From Cycas panzhihuaensis (taxonomy: Eukaryota > Cycadophyta): a stretch of 64,000 nucleotides of DNA. Every line of letters starts with the position of its first letter. The stretch's first letter is position 1. The notes beneath the pieces were generated by a model. The model saw nothing but the letters and a program-made list of their open reading frames with translations, was not told the DNA's origin and made no database searches. Made by a program: the position numbers and the translations under genes. The DNA is taken from positions 72,237,741 through 72,301,740 of the forward strand of contig CM041465.1 in the NCBI GenBank assembly GCA_023213395.1, read 5' to 3'. Shown here piece after piece: positions 22,701 to 33,573 of this stretch.

Positions 22701-23860
22701 GAACATTGTCTGGGTTTGTATTCAATAACTCCTCTATCTGAGCTTCGTCTTCTTGGACCAATGCTTCCTCTTCTGTAATTTCATCCATAGTTTTATCAAG
22801 GAGAGGATCTTCCTCATTATTCATCATGAACTTTCTTAGGAGGGCATATATGTTCCCGATTATACTTTCCTCCACAACGAAAACATGTTCCATTCTTGAT
22901 GTGTTCTACTCTTAACATTTGTTCATCTTTTTTCTCCCCCGTAGGAGCACCCACTTTAGTTCCAGACCGTGTCCAGTTTGGTTTAAATTGTTGGCTAGGA
23001 GGTCTTTCAAACTCGGTTCATTGAACGAAACTTTGTCTTCCTTCTCTAAATTCTGCTTCAATGTTCCTGGCATGGCGTATGGCATCGGTCAGGAAGCTCA
23101 CTTCCATGGTCTTTAGTCGATACCTGATATTACCTCGAAGACCTGCTATGTATACTTCTACGAGTTGAGGTTCACTAATATGGGCATCCACCATACTATG
23201 CAGTGCTTGGAACCCATTCGGTATAAGATTGTCTGCATCGACTGTTGTAACCTAGTAAGTTGGGCAAAATAATCCATTTTCGTCGTATCTTCATATTGCT
23301 AGAATAGAGATTTCTTAAAAAAAATCCAATTGTAGTGGATTGTTCCCTCATAATTTCTTTGCCACTAATGAAAAAATTATAAGGCTTTTCTGTATAAGTG
23401 CAACGCTGCCACCACCAACTTTTCTTTATTAGTTAAAGGGGTGGTTTTGAAATAGACCTCCATCTGCATCACCCAACTACGAATATCCCAGGATCTATCT
23501 GGGTCAAACTTTTCTAGCTGAAATTTAGTTCCCTTAAGACCGAGCCCAACCTGATCTCCTGAGTATTCCCCTTCTTCTTGGCTCTGCTCCTCTTCTTTAT
23601 CTCTACTTTGAAATCCAAAATCCTTTTTTGGAGCCAACAGAATATCACGAATTTCTTGTATATTCGATTTCAATTCCTTGTACTAGGTTTGCATTAGCGT
23701 AATACTACCGTCCAAATGGTCCACCCTTTTTGACACGTCCTCGATTCCCTGGGAGGCTTGGAGCACCATTTTTCCTATTGTGGTTTTTCCTGACCTTAAC
23801 TCCGCTCTATTGAAAAAAAATTTCTCAAATATTTCTTGCAGAGACACGCTAAATACTCGC
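22701..23860 (-). pseudogene. Chromovirus C gag
   Basis: Gag on the minus strand: a coiled-coil-like N-terminus (23683-23883), an acidic linker, the capsid start FQLEKFDPDRSWDIRSWVMQ near 23460-23530 (open 98 codons, 23377-23673), a badly shifted middle, and the zinc knuckle CFRCGGKYNREHIC at about 22840-22890 in a frame that differs from the flanking ORF. It then runs into the acidic EEALVQEDEAQIEELL and the protease. The start codon is probably near 23860, close to the primer site. Confidence 0.8.
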
Positions 23861-23870
23861 TTCGAACGAA

Positions 23871-23882
23871 GCTCTAATACCA
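23871..23882 (-). other. Primer binding site of C
   Basis: The minus strand reads TGGTATTAGAGC, one base off the initiator-Met site, two bases from the LTR end. Confidence 0.7.
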
Positions 23883-23884
23883 CT

Positions 23885-23940
23885 TGTAGCAGCCTTACAA
23901 AATATAAGCTATATTTATGACCATATTTAGGAATGCTACA
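23885..23940 (-). repeat. 5' LTR remnant of C (56 bp, internal deletion)
   Basis: It keeps both ends (TGTAGCAGCCTTACA and TTTAGGAATGCTACA) but about 490 bp are missing compared with the 3' LTR. The join is between AAAAT and ATAAGC, with perhaps two bases of microhomology. The promoter is lost. Confidence 0.9.
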
Positions 23941-23945
23941 TTGGT

Positions 23946-24926
23946 TGACTATTCAAAATACTTATTATTTCTTCTTTCCTCTTTTTCGCTGCAAGTTGAT
24001 TTCTCTTTTTCCTTTCCTCTTTTATCGTCATAGGCTTGGTTGATTGTTGTGCTGGCTGAGACTCTTCTTCCAGAATTTCCTATTTAATTGGTACCCCACC
24101 TTCTCCTACCTTTTGTTTACCCCTTCTAATATCTTCCATCTTATTTTCCTCCTTCTTACTATCTTTTTCACTTGTCTCCTTCTGTTTTTTTGTGCTTATT
24201 CTTCGGCTAGTGAGGTCGCCTCTTCTCACCACCTTGTATTTTGTTCCTCCTCCTGCAATATAGGTTGGGGATTGTTTGAATTATTCTTCTGCAAGAACTG
24301 GTTTTTTACCTTTTCTTGGATTTAATTCAGCCACCCCTTTTCTTGCTTTCTAAAATGTTCTATCCAACAAGTTATGACTGATTGTCCTTGCTCAGCTTAA
24401 GGTAGATTAAGGCCCGAACATTATGAATACAACAGACCTTGAAATAGAGTCTGATAGTAAAACACTGTAGACAGAGCGCTAATCTTAATATTATTCAACT
24501 TTTCTAAGAGCTTACCAGAGACAAAAAAGCCCAATTAAACTTTTCTCCTTGCACCACTCTAAGAAGCATAGAAAGCATCTTCGTTGGCATATACAAATTC
24601 TTTTGACTCAGTATGACCCGAGTGAAAAGGAAGTAAGCAACCCATCACTTTTGCTCTATTGCAATACCCACAATTCATATTTTTGAAGTGGAGATATATG
24701 ATACCTGAGCGCCCAATTGCTTTATTGCTTGTTCTCAAGGAATTCTTTTATCCTTGGGTACCTCATTGCCTAAGTCGAGTAAACCTAAAATTTGCGCAAT
24801 GGCTTTGGAAGACATATCCAATAGATCAGGTTGATGCGTAATCAAATAAATCATTATCATCAGAAAGCTAGGTGCAATTGCAAACAATCTTGTTAGCATG
24901 TATTGGGCATATCCCACTTTTTTCAA
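23946..24926 (-). pseudogene. Extra ORF of E, N-terminal part (right of insertion C)
   Basis: Minus-strand frame starting at about 24926 (GYAQYMLTRLFAIAPSFLMI...), running through QPDLLDMSSKAIAQILGLLD and several stops (LxVSYISTSKI, VAYLFTRVILSQKNLYMPTK, MLRVVQGEKFNWAFLSLV), then a Lys/Glu-rich basic segment (about 23960-24280, KKQKETSEKDSKKEENK and KEERKKRNQLAAKKRKEE). The middle part loosely recalls the 'putative plant transposon protein' domain found in ORFs of plant gypsy elements (ordering of YMPTKM..LL..VQGEKFN), but this is weak. The function is unknown. About six in-frame stops mark it as dead. Confidence 0.45.
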
Positions 24927-25800
24927 GTTTTTTTTTTTTCATCTATATCTGGCATAGTGGTCCATTCCACTTGGATTCTTTCGTCGTCTATCTCTCGAAA
25001 AATAATATGAATTTCTCAAGTACTCTTCATTTTCAAGCTCCCACTACCACTTCTGATGCTTACTCCATTCTCTGTTTTGTTGCACTGCTACAGGTTTCTA
25101 ATTAGTTATATTGCATTCTGCATTCCTTGCAAAACCAATATCATTCAAGACATAAGTTGTGATGCCCAAATTGCAACCAAGTCACGTCATTATTAACCAC
25201 CAACGTGCATGATGGCCGCTTGTCAAAACAAAATCCGCCGCCAATACTCACCATCATGTTTAGTTATGGCCTTTTAAATCTTGTCATTATTACATATTAC
25301 TCAAATCATATCCATTTTGTGGTCATATCTCCACTATCGTGACTACTTAATGGTGACTATGGTTGTCTTGATTCTTTACTCTTCCCAAGAAATCTTTTCC
25401 AATTTAATTAATTATCATGGCCAAAAAGCATTTCACTTTCCTTGCTATTCAAGTCACTACATTATATGAGGTAGATCGCAAGTTTCACAACTTTTATCAC
25501 AATCTTGTTCACTCATTCTTCGCCATCTTCCTATTACACTTATCACTTTGTTTATCTAGATTTCGACTGTCTTTATTCAAAAGAACAACTTTCTATTATT
25601 CATGGTTGTGCCTTCCATCCTCCAAGTTACTACTATCTTTCACCCAATATTGCAACTTCCTTTGTCTATGGTTGTCATCTTTCTTATTCAATATTATATC
25701 CTTATAACCAAGGTGACACCTTTCTCAAAGTCACAATTGCTTTTTTTTCTGGCCATAACCATCTTGTTCATAATTTCAATTATTCATGTCCTTGGTTGCA
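24927..25800. other. T-rich spacer inside E
   Basis: No ORF or domain is recognised. It separates the extra ORF from the minisatellite. Short open stretches on plus show no known motif. The region could be a diverged LTR of the same family, since its composition and TTGGTTGCA words resemble LTR U3. Confidence 0.4.
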
Positions 25801-26790
25801 CTTTGTCGTAGTTGCAACTTCCTGCTTCTTCGGTTGCAAACTTCTGTACTAAGGTTGCAACTCTGCCTTTTTTTATTTCAACCTTCAGGTTTCTTGGTTG
25901 CAATTGTCTGCATCCTAGGTTGCAACTGTCTTCCTCAATGTTGCAACTTTCTGCCTTCTTGGTTGCAACCATTTGCATCCCAGGTTGCAATCGTCTTCCA
26001 TGATGTTGCAACTTTCTGCCTTCTTGGTTTCAGCCGTTTGCATCCTAGGTTGCAACCATCTTCCATGATGTTGCTACTTTTCACCCTCTTAGTTGCAATT
26101 GTCTACATCCCAAGTTGCAAACGTCTTCCATATGTTGTAACTTCAGCCTTCTTGGTTGCAACTGTTTGCACCCCAGGTTGCAACTGTCTTCCATGATGTT
26201 GCAACTTTTCGCCTTCTTGGTTACAACTGTCTGCATCCCAAGTTGCAACCGTCTTCCATGATGTTGCAACTTTCCACCTTTTTGGTTGCAACCATCTGCG
26301 TCCTAGGTTGCAACTGTTGTTTATATGTTAAAACTTTCTGCCTTCTTGGTTGTAACCGTCTGCATCCCAGGTTACAACCGTCTTCTATGATGTTTCAACT
26401 TTTTGCCTTCCTGGTTATAATTGTTTGCATCCCAGGTTGCAACCATCTTCAATGATTTCGCCTTCTTGGTTACAACCGTCTGCCATGATGTTGCATCTTT
26501 CTGCCTTCTTGGTTGCAACTATCTACGTCCCAAGTTGCAACCATCTTCCATGATGTTGCAATCAACCCCGACCTCAGTTGCAACCTTTTGCATCTCGGGT
26601 TGCAACCATTTTGTTGCAATCATGTCCTTGGTTGTAACATTCTACGTTTGGGGTTACAATTGTTCTGTTATAATCATGTCCCCAATTGCAACCTTCTGCG
26701 TCCCGAGTTGCAACCATTCTATTTAATAATATTGCAATTCTACTTCCTCGATTGCAACCTTCAACATCCCGAATTGCAACTGTTTTTTGC
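25801..26790 (-). repeat. 65-bp GTTGCAAC minisatellite inside E
   Basis: Unit starts (GGTTGCAAC-type) fall at 25896, 25961, 26026, 26091, 26154, 26219, 26284, 26348, 26413, 26468 and 26511, giving periods 65, 65, 65, 63, 65, 65, 64, 65, 55 and 43. Each unit holds three subunits built on the 8-bp palindrome GTTGCAAC. Irregular subunits continue to 26790. It shares GTTGCAACCGTCTTCC with the E LTRs. The 65-bp period shifts frame each unit, so the long open stretches across it are not genes. Confidence 0.88.
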
Positions 26791-26899
26791 ACAAAAAAAT
26801 TTTATACTTCAATTAATTAAGGAATATCTATTCCCATGGTTTGTGTTCAATTTTTTTTTTTTTAACTTGTTATGTACCATTTCAATCGACTTCCATTGA

Positions 26900-28217
26900 C
26901 TGTTTATCAAGCAATGTTCCATCAAGTTGTTGGAGTTGCACTGCACCATTATGTCAAATGTAATTTATCTTATATGAACCAAGCCACTGCAACTTCATTT
27001 TTTCCGACTTCATACAAAATTTACTGTCATACAAGAGTACCAAATCTCCTACTTGGAACTGAGATATTTTGAGGTGTCTATCATGCCATGCTTTATGCCT
27101 CTATTTTTCTACTTTTAATTCCCATAAGGTCTTTGTTCATTTCTCATCCAATTTCATCAATTTGATGAATCGTTGATGCCTTGAGTCCTTCTCTGATAAT
27201 CGTAGTTGTAAAGCTACCTGCAAACTTTCTATTTGGAACTCAAGATGAAGTATAGCTTCTAGTCCATAGACTAACTAAAATGGTGTTTGCTTATGAGGTC
27301 TTTTTACTGTTGTCCTATCTGCCCATAACACCGAGTGAAGCCATTCTACCCAATCCATTCATCCTTCATTGCAAATTTTGGACAACACCAACTTTAAGAT
27401 TTTATTCGTACTTTCTACCCATCCATTTGCTGGAGGAAAATACAGAGGCGATTTAGAATGCTGAATCATAAACTCTTTTGTAAGATGCTTAATGGTTTTA
27501 TTCAAAAAGATGCTTCCTTGATCAGAAACAATTTCCAAAGGGCAGCCAAATCAAATGATAATAGTCTCATACAAAAATTGAGTTGTACTTGAGCATTGCA
27601 TGTCTTCAATGGTTTTGCTCCGTTCCACTTGGTCAAGAAGTTTGTGGCCACCAAAATATATCTTGCATTCATCTGTTTAGCTAGTGGACTAATGGGTCCA
27701 ACGAAATCCAACCCCTATTTTTCAAATGGAGCTTGAACTAAAATGGAATGTAAAGGCATGAGATTATTTTTTGTTGGCTTACCCACCCGTTGACATACAT
27801 CACAACTTTGAACCCACTTTTCTGTACCTTCAAACAACATAGACCACCAAAGTCTAGCTAATAAGATCTTTTTGATAGTGAGTTCAACACCTTGGTGTTT
27901 CGGTGTGACACCTTCATGAGCTTCTCGAATGACAACATCTACCTCATGTTCCATTATGCATCTTCTCAAAACATGATCTGGTCCTAGCTTATATAACATC
28001 CCTTGAATTAATTAAACAAGGAAAGTTTTTCGAATGAAACTTTGCCACTCTAATCATTCCATTCCCAGTGGTGTTTGCCCTGTGGCCAAATATTGTGCAA
28101 TGTTCTCGTACCATTTAGGAACTACCTCGATAAAAAATAATTCCACATCTAAAAAATCATCCTGGATTCCTGTAGCCAGTTCACCTTCTGCTTCTCTTGA
28201 CAGCAGGTCTGGAATTA
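26900..28217 (-). pseudogene. Gypsy E integrase
   Basis: Minus-strand integrase. It starts after the RNase H end (IPDLLSREAEGE, 28190-28217), has a zinc-binding region EAHEGVTPKHQG and WVQSCDVCQRVGKP (27790-27930), then LDFVGPISPLAKQMNARY (first Asp, near 27660-27715), VSDQGSI (second Asp, near 27510-27530, after a shift), FPPANGWVESTNKILK (Glu, near 27390-27440), and the C-terminal GDLVLLYDSKFYMKSEK with WLGSYKI (about 26975-27070). All three catalytic acids remain, although the frame changes at least twice. B has lost this gene entirely. Confidence 0.75.
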
Positions 28218-28896
28218 TGTTGAGAATACAAGGTCCCAACCCTTTAACCGCCACCAAGATCTATTGCATTCTTGCAACTAGTTATAAAAATCGAAACTTA
28301 AAATTACATGCAAGTTCTAAAATCAGAGATTATACAATAACATGAAAATGAAAGCCAAACATCACATATGCACCCGATATAACGTGGTAAAACCCTAGCA
28401 GTGTGCTAGGGAAACATCCACACAGGAAAGGTATCAATCTTTATTGCTGTAGAATGGAGAAACAAGATACATTTCAAAGAGCAGTGCTCTTAGGAACAAC
28501 AACCAGCCGCCGCCCTCATCACAGTACATTACATTACATATAACATAATAAGAAAAAGCCCTAAATCGAGCTACATGAGAGGGACATCCAAGGCATAAAT
28601 CTCAACCATAGAATCTAGGGTATTTGTATCGAACGACCCTGATTCTCTTTACATTTTAATATGGTTTACAGGGTTAATTTTTTGGGTCGGGGGCTATCGC
28701 CCCCGAACCCCCTCTTAGCAGGGGGCGTGGTAGCCCCCGACCCCCTCTTAGCAGGGGGCGTTCCACACCCCCACACCCCCCGACAAAGGAGGGCTTTCGC
28801 CCCCTTGGAACCCTCCAAGAAAGATTTGGGGGGGAAACCGCATCGAAAACATGCCAAAATTTTAGCCCCAAAATATTGTTGTCACAATATCCAACA
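28218..28896 (-). repeat. 3' LTR of copia F (679 bp)
   Basis: On plus it runs TGTTGAGAATACAAGG to ATATCCAACA. It contains the GC-rich block at 28685-28850 with one more repeat unit than the other LTR, which explains most of the 34-bp length difference. Confidence 0.92.
28685..28850. repeat. GC-rich foldback block in F LTR
   Basis: Runs of C and G alternate (GGGGGCTATCGCCCCCG, CCCCCTCTTAGCAGGGGGCG twice, CACCCCCCGACAAAGGAGGG, GATTTGGGGGGG). Each unit can fold as a hairpin of C-run and G-run. The sister block in the other LTR is at 33390-33515 with a single unit. Confidence 0.8.
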
Positions 28897-28910
28897 ATCT
28901 CCACCTTGAC
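28897..28910 (-). other. Polypurine tract of F
   Basis: The minus strand reads GTCAAGGTGGAGAT right before the 3' LTR. Confidence 0.6.
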
Positions 28911-28939
28911 AACAATTACCCGGTACCTTTCCTAGACCC

Positions 28940-30960
28940 TTCATCATCTTTTCTGCAAGCCAAGAGAAGTCAAACACTATTTGAACTTCTCTAATGGTAC
29001 TGGTTTTTTGAATATATCAGCACAATTCTGATTGGTGTGAATCTTCTCAAGTGCCACTCCACCTACTTCAACAACCTGTCTAACAAAATGGTACTTAAGA
29101 GCAATATGCTTTGTTCTACTGTGATAAGCTGGATTCTTGGCTAAGTAAATGGCACTTTGATTGTCACAAAATACCTTTACATTTTCCTATCTCCTTCCAA
29201 GCTCAACCAATAGACCACAGAACGGATTGCTTCTTTACAAGCATGTGTCAAAGAACATATTCGACTTAGTGGTTGACAGTGTGCTCTACAATTTGGACAT
29301 CCAACTAACTAGACCATTTGCAAGAGTAAAAACATAACCTAAAGTAGACCTTCTTTTGTCTAAATCTCCCGCAAAGTCTGAATTGACATATCCACAAACC
29401 TGATTACCTATACCTCCAAAGGTGATGCAGTAGTCGCTCATGCCTCTCAAATACTGAAGCACCCATTTCATCGACATTTCAATGTTCCTTTCTGAATTTA
29501 CCATAAACCTGCTAACTACACCGAATGCATGTGAAATATCGGTCTTGTACATACCATGGCATACATCAAACTTCCCTCGTGATTGGCATAAGGCACACGA
29601 GACATATAAGCCTTTTCTTCTGCACTACTAGGACTCATATTTGAAGAAAGCTTGAAGTGGGAAGCCAATGGGATACTCACTGGTTTCACATTTGCCATAC
29701 CAAACCTGGTTGGCACCTTCTCCACATATTTCTACTGTGATAACCATAGCTTACCATTTTTCCTGTCTCTGTGTATCTCCATGCCTAAGATTTGTTTTGC
29801 AACTCTTAGATCCTTCATATCAAAAGTCCTAGCCAAGTGAGCCTTTAGCTTATTGATTTCTTCCATGCTCCTGCTTGCAACCAGCATGTCATCGACATAT
29901 AATACCAAGATAATGAATAAGCCATTGTCCATAAATTTAAAGTAAACACAATGATCATACTCACTTCTTTTGAAATTTTGGCTCTCCATGAAGGCATCAA
30001 ACTTCTTGTACCACTACGGGTGATTGCTTGAGCCATACAATGATTTCCCGAGCACTGCAAACAAGTATTTTTGCCATCTTGTACAAACCCTTCTGGTTGA
30101 TCCATATAGATCTCCTCATCTAAATCTCCATGTAGAAAAGTTGTTTTTACATCTAACTGCTCCAACTCCAAATCAAGAGAAGCTACCAATGCTAATAAAG
30201 ACTCAAATTGAAACAAGTTTGACAACTGGTGAAAAGATCTCATGAAAGTCAATACCTGCTTTCTATGCAAAACCTTTAGCCACCAGTCTTGCCCTATATT
30301 TATCAACCTTTCCATCAACATCTGTTTTCTTTTTTAAAACCCACCTGCAACCAATAGTCTTCCTGCCATGTGGAAGTTCTACCAAGTCCCATGAATTAAT
30401 TTTCTTCAAAGCATCTATCTCTTCCTGCATAGCCCTTTTCCACTTCTCACCATGGATATCATCTACTACTTCCTGATAACATATGGGCTCACCATCATTA
30501 GAAACCAAAGCAATAGAAATAGAAGGGTTGTACCTATCAAGTGGATGACTAACTCCTGTAGATCTTCTAACTGTTGGCAGAGGAATGTCCACATACTCCT
30601 GTGAATCTGCTGCTGATTCATCTTCAGAAAGATCTTCATGCTCTTCTGATTCCACAGATGGCTGCATTTCAAACTTGACTTGTTGATGTTCAGCTTGCTG
30701 CTCCTGTTTTATTTCAACTTCTCCACTGTCGAATTTTACAAGGGGAGATTCATCAAATACGACATCTCTGTTAATGGTGATTTTGTGGGCAGTAGGATCT
30801 CACAACCTGTATCCCTTCACACCATCCTTATCACCATAACGAACAAAGATATATCTCTTGGATTTTTGGTCTAACTTTGAACGTTTACTTTTGTCGATCT
30901 GCATAAGCATCACAACCAAAAACTTTTAAATTTGAATAATCACATGGATGTCCAGTCCAT
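28940..30960 (-). pseudogene. Copia F reverse transcriptase and RNase H
   Basis: Minus strand, right to left: the linker with an acidic segment, then RT from WKRAMQEEIDALKKINSWDL (about 30370-30440), GCRWVLKKKTDVDGKVDKYR, LEQLDVKTTFLHGDLDEEIY, the catalytic LYVDDMLVASRS (about 29870-29905, YVDD intact), KQILGMEIHRDRKNGKL, GSLMYAMVCTRP, and RNase H with GYVNSDFAGDLDKRRSTLGY and the end piece FCDNQSAIYLAKNPAYHSRT (about 29110-29180). Shifts near 30263, 29990, 29730 and 29286 cut it into five open stretches of 70-158 codons. Confidence 0.88.
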
Positions 30961-31049
30961 ACCTCTTCAGGAATCTTGCAATCTATTGCAAGTGATGGTG
31001 ACCTGTTTACCAGATAGCAAGTTGTTTGAATAGCTTCTGCCCACAAGCC

Positions 31050-32066
31050 CTACTCCACTCCTGCATTCCTTAGCATGTTTCTTGCTCTTTCCAAGAGTGT
31101 CCTATTCATGCGCTCAGCAATGCCATTTTGCTGCGGAGTATAGCTAGTGGTCTTGTGTCTTTTGATCCCAACTTCTTTGCAATAGTTCTCAAATTCCAAA
31201 GAGTTGAACTCACCTCCATTGTCAGTTCTTAAATATTTGATTGTCTTACCAGTGTTGTTCTCAACTAGAGCCTTGAACTGCTTAAACACACTAAACACTT
31301 CAAATTTCCTTTTCAAAAAATAGACCCATACCTTCCTAGAGTAATCATCTATAAATGTGACAAAGTACAATGATCTTCCACAAGATATTTTAGGGGCTGG
31401 TCCCCATACATCTAAATGTATGTAATCCAGAATGCCTTTACTAGTGTGACTCCCTACTTTAAACCTGAGTCTACACTGTTTTCCAAAAACACAATGTTTA
31501 CAGAAAGGCAAGTCTAAAAGCTGCAAGTTAGGAAGCAACTTACGGTTTATCAGCACCTTAAGTCCTCTCTCACTCATGTGCCCAAGTCTCTGATGCCATA
31601 ACTGAGCTGCATCTTCTGCAGTCTTTGATGTTGTAGCTGCTTGGTTGACATTTATACTTCCCACTAAAATGTAAAGATTTCCTTTCTTTAAAGCTTTCAT
31701 AACAACCAAGGCGCCCTTTGACACCTTTAGGACTCCTTCATGACCTGTATGCTTATAACCACCCGACTCTAGTTCACCCAAGGAAATCAGATTCCTTTTC
31801 AGATCAGGTACATGTCTAACCTCAGTTAATATTCTTACTACCCCATCGAACATCTTAATCCTGATGCTACCGATGCCCATTATCTTACAAGAAACTTCAT
31901 TCCCCATAAGCACATCACCACCATCAAGAAGTTGGTATGATGAGAACCAACTCTTGTGTCGACACATGTGGTGCAAAGCACCTGAATCTAACAACCAGTC
32001 ATGGTGATAATGAGAAACATTACAAGCAACCAAGACATCATCATCCATACCTTGATTTGACTCCAT
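31050..32066 (-). pseudogene. Copia F protease and integrase (338-codon ORF)
   Basis: An open stretch of 338 codons. Protease has WLLDSGALHHMCRH at about 31940-31985 (D-S-G intact). The pre-integrase motif is LWHQRLGHMSERG, followed by the zinc-binding CKHCVFGKQCR. The integrase core has LDYIHLDVWGPAP (first Asp), YLRTDNGGEFNS (second Asp) and TPQQNGIAERMNR (Glu), all kept. It is limited by TAG stops on both sides: one before the first Met joins it to gag (EAN-TAG-MES), and one after NAGVE, beyond which GLWAEAIQTTCYLVNR continues in frame. Without these two stops it would read as one polyprotein. Confidence 0.9.
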
Positions 32067-32850
32067 CTAATTCGCCTCCTTGGCAAGATCTTCCTTTTTC
32101 TGGAACTCCTTCCTTTTGTAGCAATCCTTCTTGAGGTGACCGATCTTATTACAGTGCCAACATCTGAGCTTGCTCTTTTTGTTCTTTGACTTGGACCTCG
32201 ATGTATCCCTGGAGTTTTGTCCTCTCTCAATCGTTCTACCCCTTGTTGTCATAGCTTCTGGTGTGGAGGTTTCAAGACTAGACTTCCTCCACACTTCTTC
32301 CATTAGCAAAGCACTCAAAACAGAATCATAATCTAATACATCTGTAGTGCTAAAACTAATTGAGGTGACAATATTATCCCAGGATTCGGGTAATGAGCAT
32401 AACAAGGTAACAGCCTTGTCATCATCCTCAATTTTAACATCGATACTGGTCAACTGACAAATAAGAGTATTGAAAACATTTAAATGGTCAGCAATTTTTA
32501 TACCTTCCTTTATCTCAGAATCAGTTGCCTCTTGAGGTAGATTCAATTCGTTACTGATTTGGTCATATACAGGCCTTCCAACCGGGTCCATAATCTTGTT
32601 GTTGTCTCCTCCCCTACGATGTTAAACAAGACTTCATCTGCCAAGCACAATCGTATTGTGCTAAGTGCCTTTTTGTCTAAGTCATCCCATTCATCATCGT
32701 CCATCCCTACGGGTTTCTTCGATTTACCTGCAAGGGCTTTGTACAAACCATGCTATACAAGAACATCATGCGCTTTTAGCTTCCACAACTCGAAGTTGTT
32801 CTTGCCATTGAATTTCTCCACCTCGAACTTTGCACCTGCTAGTTTTGCCA
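32067..32850 (-). pseudogene. Copia F gag
   Basis: The start at 32850 gives MAKLAGAKFEVEKFNGKNNF, a typical copia gag opening. One TAG after DVLV is followed in frame by HGLYKALAGKSKKPVG. Then LVxLLCSLPESWDNIVTSI (the gag middle) and the zinc knuckle CWHCNKIGHLKKDC (CX2CX4HX4C) near 32115-32160. A shift at about 32545-32600 divides it. Gag ends at the TAG before the protease. Confidence 0.9.
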
Positions 32851-32909
32851 TTTGGTATAGAAAAGCCGACACCAAAACCTTCACAAACTCGCTGCAAAAA
32901 AAAAGAGTG

Positions 32910-32921
32910 GCTTTCATACCA
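32910..32921 (-). other. Primer binding site of F
   Basis: The minus strand reads TGGTATGAAAGC, near the initiator-Met site, two bases from the 5' LTR. Confidence 0.7.
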
Positions 32922-32923
32922 CT

Positions 32924-33568
32924 TGTTGAGAATACAAGGTCCCAACCCTCTAACTGCCACCAAGATCTATTGCATTCTTGCAACTGTTACAGAAATTGAA
33001 ACTTAAAATTACATGCAAGTTGTAAAATCAGAGATTATACAATAACTTAAAAATGAAAGCCAAACATCACATATGCACCTGATATAACGTGGTAAAACCC
33101 TAGCAGTGTGCTAGGGAAACATCCACACAGGAAAGGTATCGATCTTTATTGCTGTAGAATGAAGAAACAGTACATCTTAGTAGCAGAGTGCTCTCAGGAA
33201 CAACAACCAGTCGCCGCCCTCATCACAGTACATTACATTACATACAACATAATAAGAAAAAGCCCTAAATCGGGCTACATGAGAGGGACATCCAAACCAT
33301 AAATCTCAACTGTAGAATCTAAGGTATTTGTATCGAACGACCCTGATTCTCTTTACATTTTAATATGGTTTACAGGGCTAATTTTTCGAGTCTGGGGCTA
33401 TCACCCCTGAACCCCCTCTTAGCGGGAATCGTTCCACGCCCCCCCACACCCCCCGGCCAAGGGGGGCTCCTGGCCCCCTTGGAACCCCCGAGAAAGATTA
33501 GGGGGGAAACCGCGCCGAAAACATGCCAAAATTTTAGCCTCAAAATATTATTGTCACAATATCCAACA
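32924..33568 (-). repeat. 5' LTR of copia F (645 bp)
   Basis: On plus it runs TGTTGAGAATACAAGG to ATATCCAACA. By eye it differs from the 3' LTR at about nine places in the first 140 bases. It carries a single GC-rich unit at 33390-33515. Confidence 0.92.
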
Positions 33569-33573
33569 AATTA

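Larger units (their letters stand above)
18793..23940 (-). mobile_element. Chromovirus C (Ty3/gypsy), complete span with TSD TTGGT
   Basis: Minus-strand gypsy with all parts present: 5' LTR remnant, primer site, gag, protease, RT, RNase H, integrase, chromodomain, polypurine tract and 3' LTR. Both flanks are TTGGT (18788-18792 and 23941-23945), proving a single insertion. The C-terminal chromodomain places it in the chromoviruses, which tend to target heterochromatin (family knowledge). It is inactive: stops in several genes, and the 5' LTR has shrunk to 56 bp. It interrupts the extra ORF of E. Confidence 0.92.
28218..33568 (-). mobile_element. Copia element F, complete span with TSD AATTA
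   Basis: Minus-strand Ty1/copia with two LTRs (28218-28896 and 32924-33568) and identical flanks AATTA (28213-28217 and 33569-33573). Inside are primer site, gag, protease, integrase, RT and RNase H in copia order. At least three TAG stops fall where glutamine would be expected, plus a few shifts in RT. It interrupts E between RNase H and integrase. The gag and protease type (KFNGKNNFELWK, WLLDSGALHHM) resembles the Tnt1/Tork group (inference). Confidence 0.93.

Noticed and set aside
25149-26796. The whole segment as a long 3' LTR of E with expanded U3
   Set aside because: A GACAT lies near 25149 and TGTGCAAAAAACAG starts near 26796 on the minus strand, but the left half does not align with the E LTR at 55411-55953, while 17496-18037 does.
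25784-26899. Several long open frames on both strands (up to 136 codons) with Cys/Leu/Gln-rich repeats
   Set aside because: They arise from the 65-bp minisatellite, whose period is not a multiple of three; the same peptide recurs in rotating frames on both strands.
28666-28909. Overlapping ORFs on both strands in the GC-rich block
   Set aside because: Low stop frequency in GC-rich sequence explains them; they lie inside an LTR.
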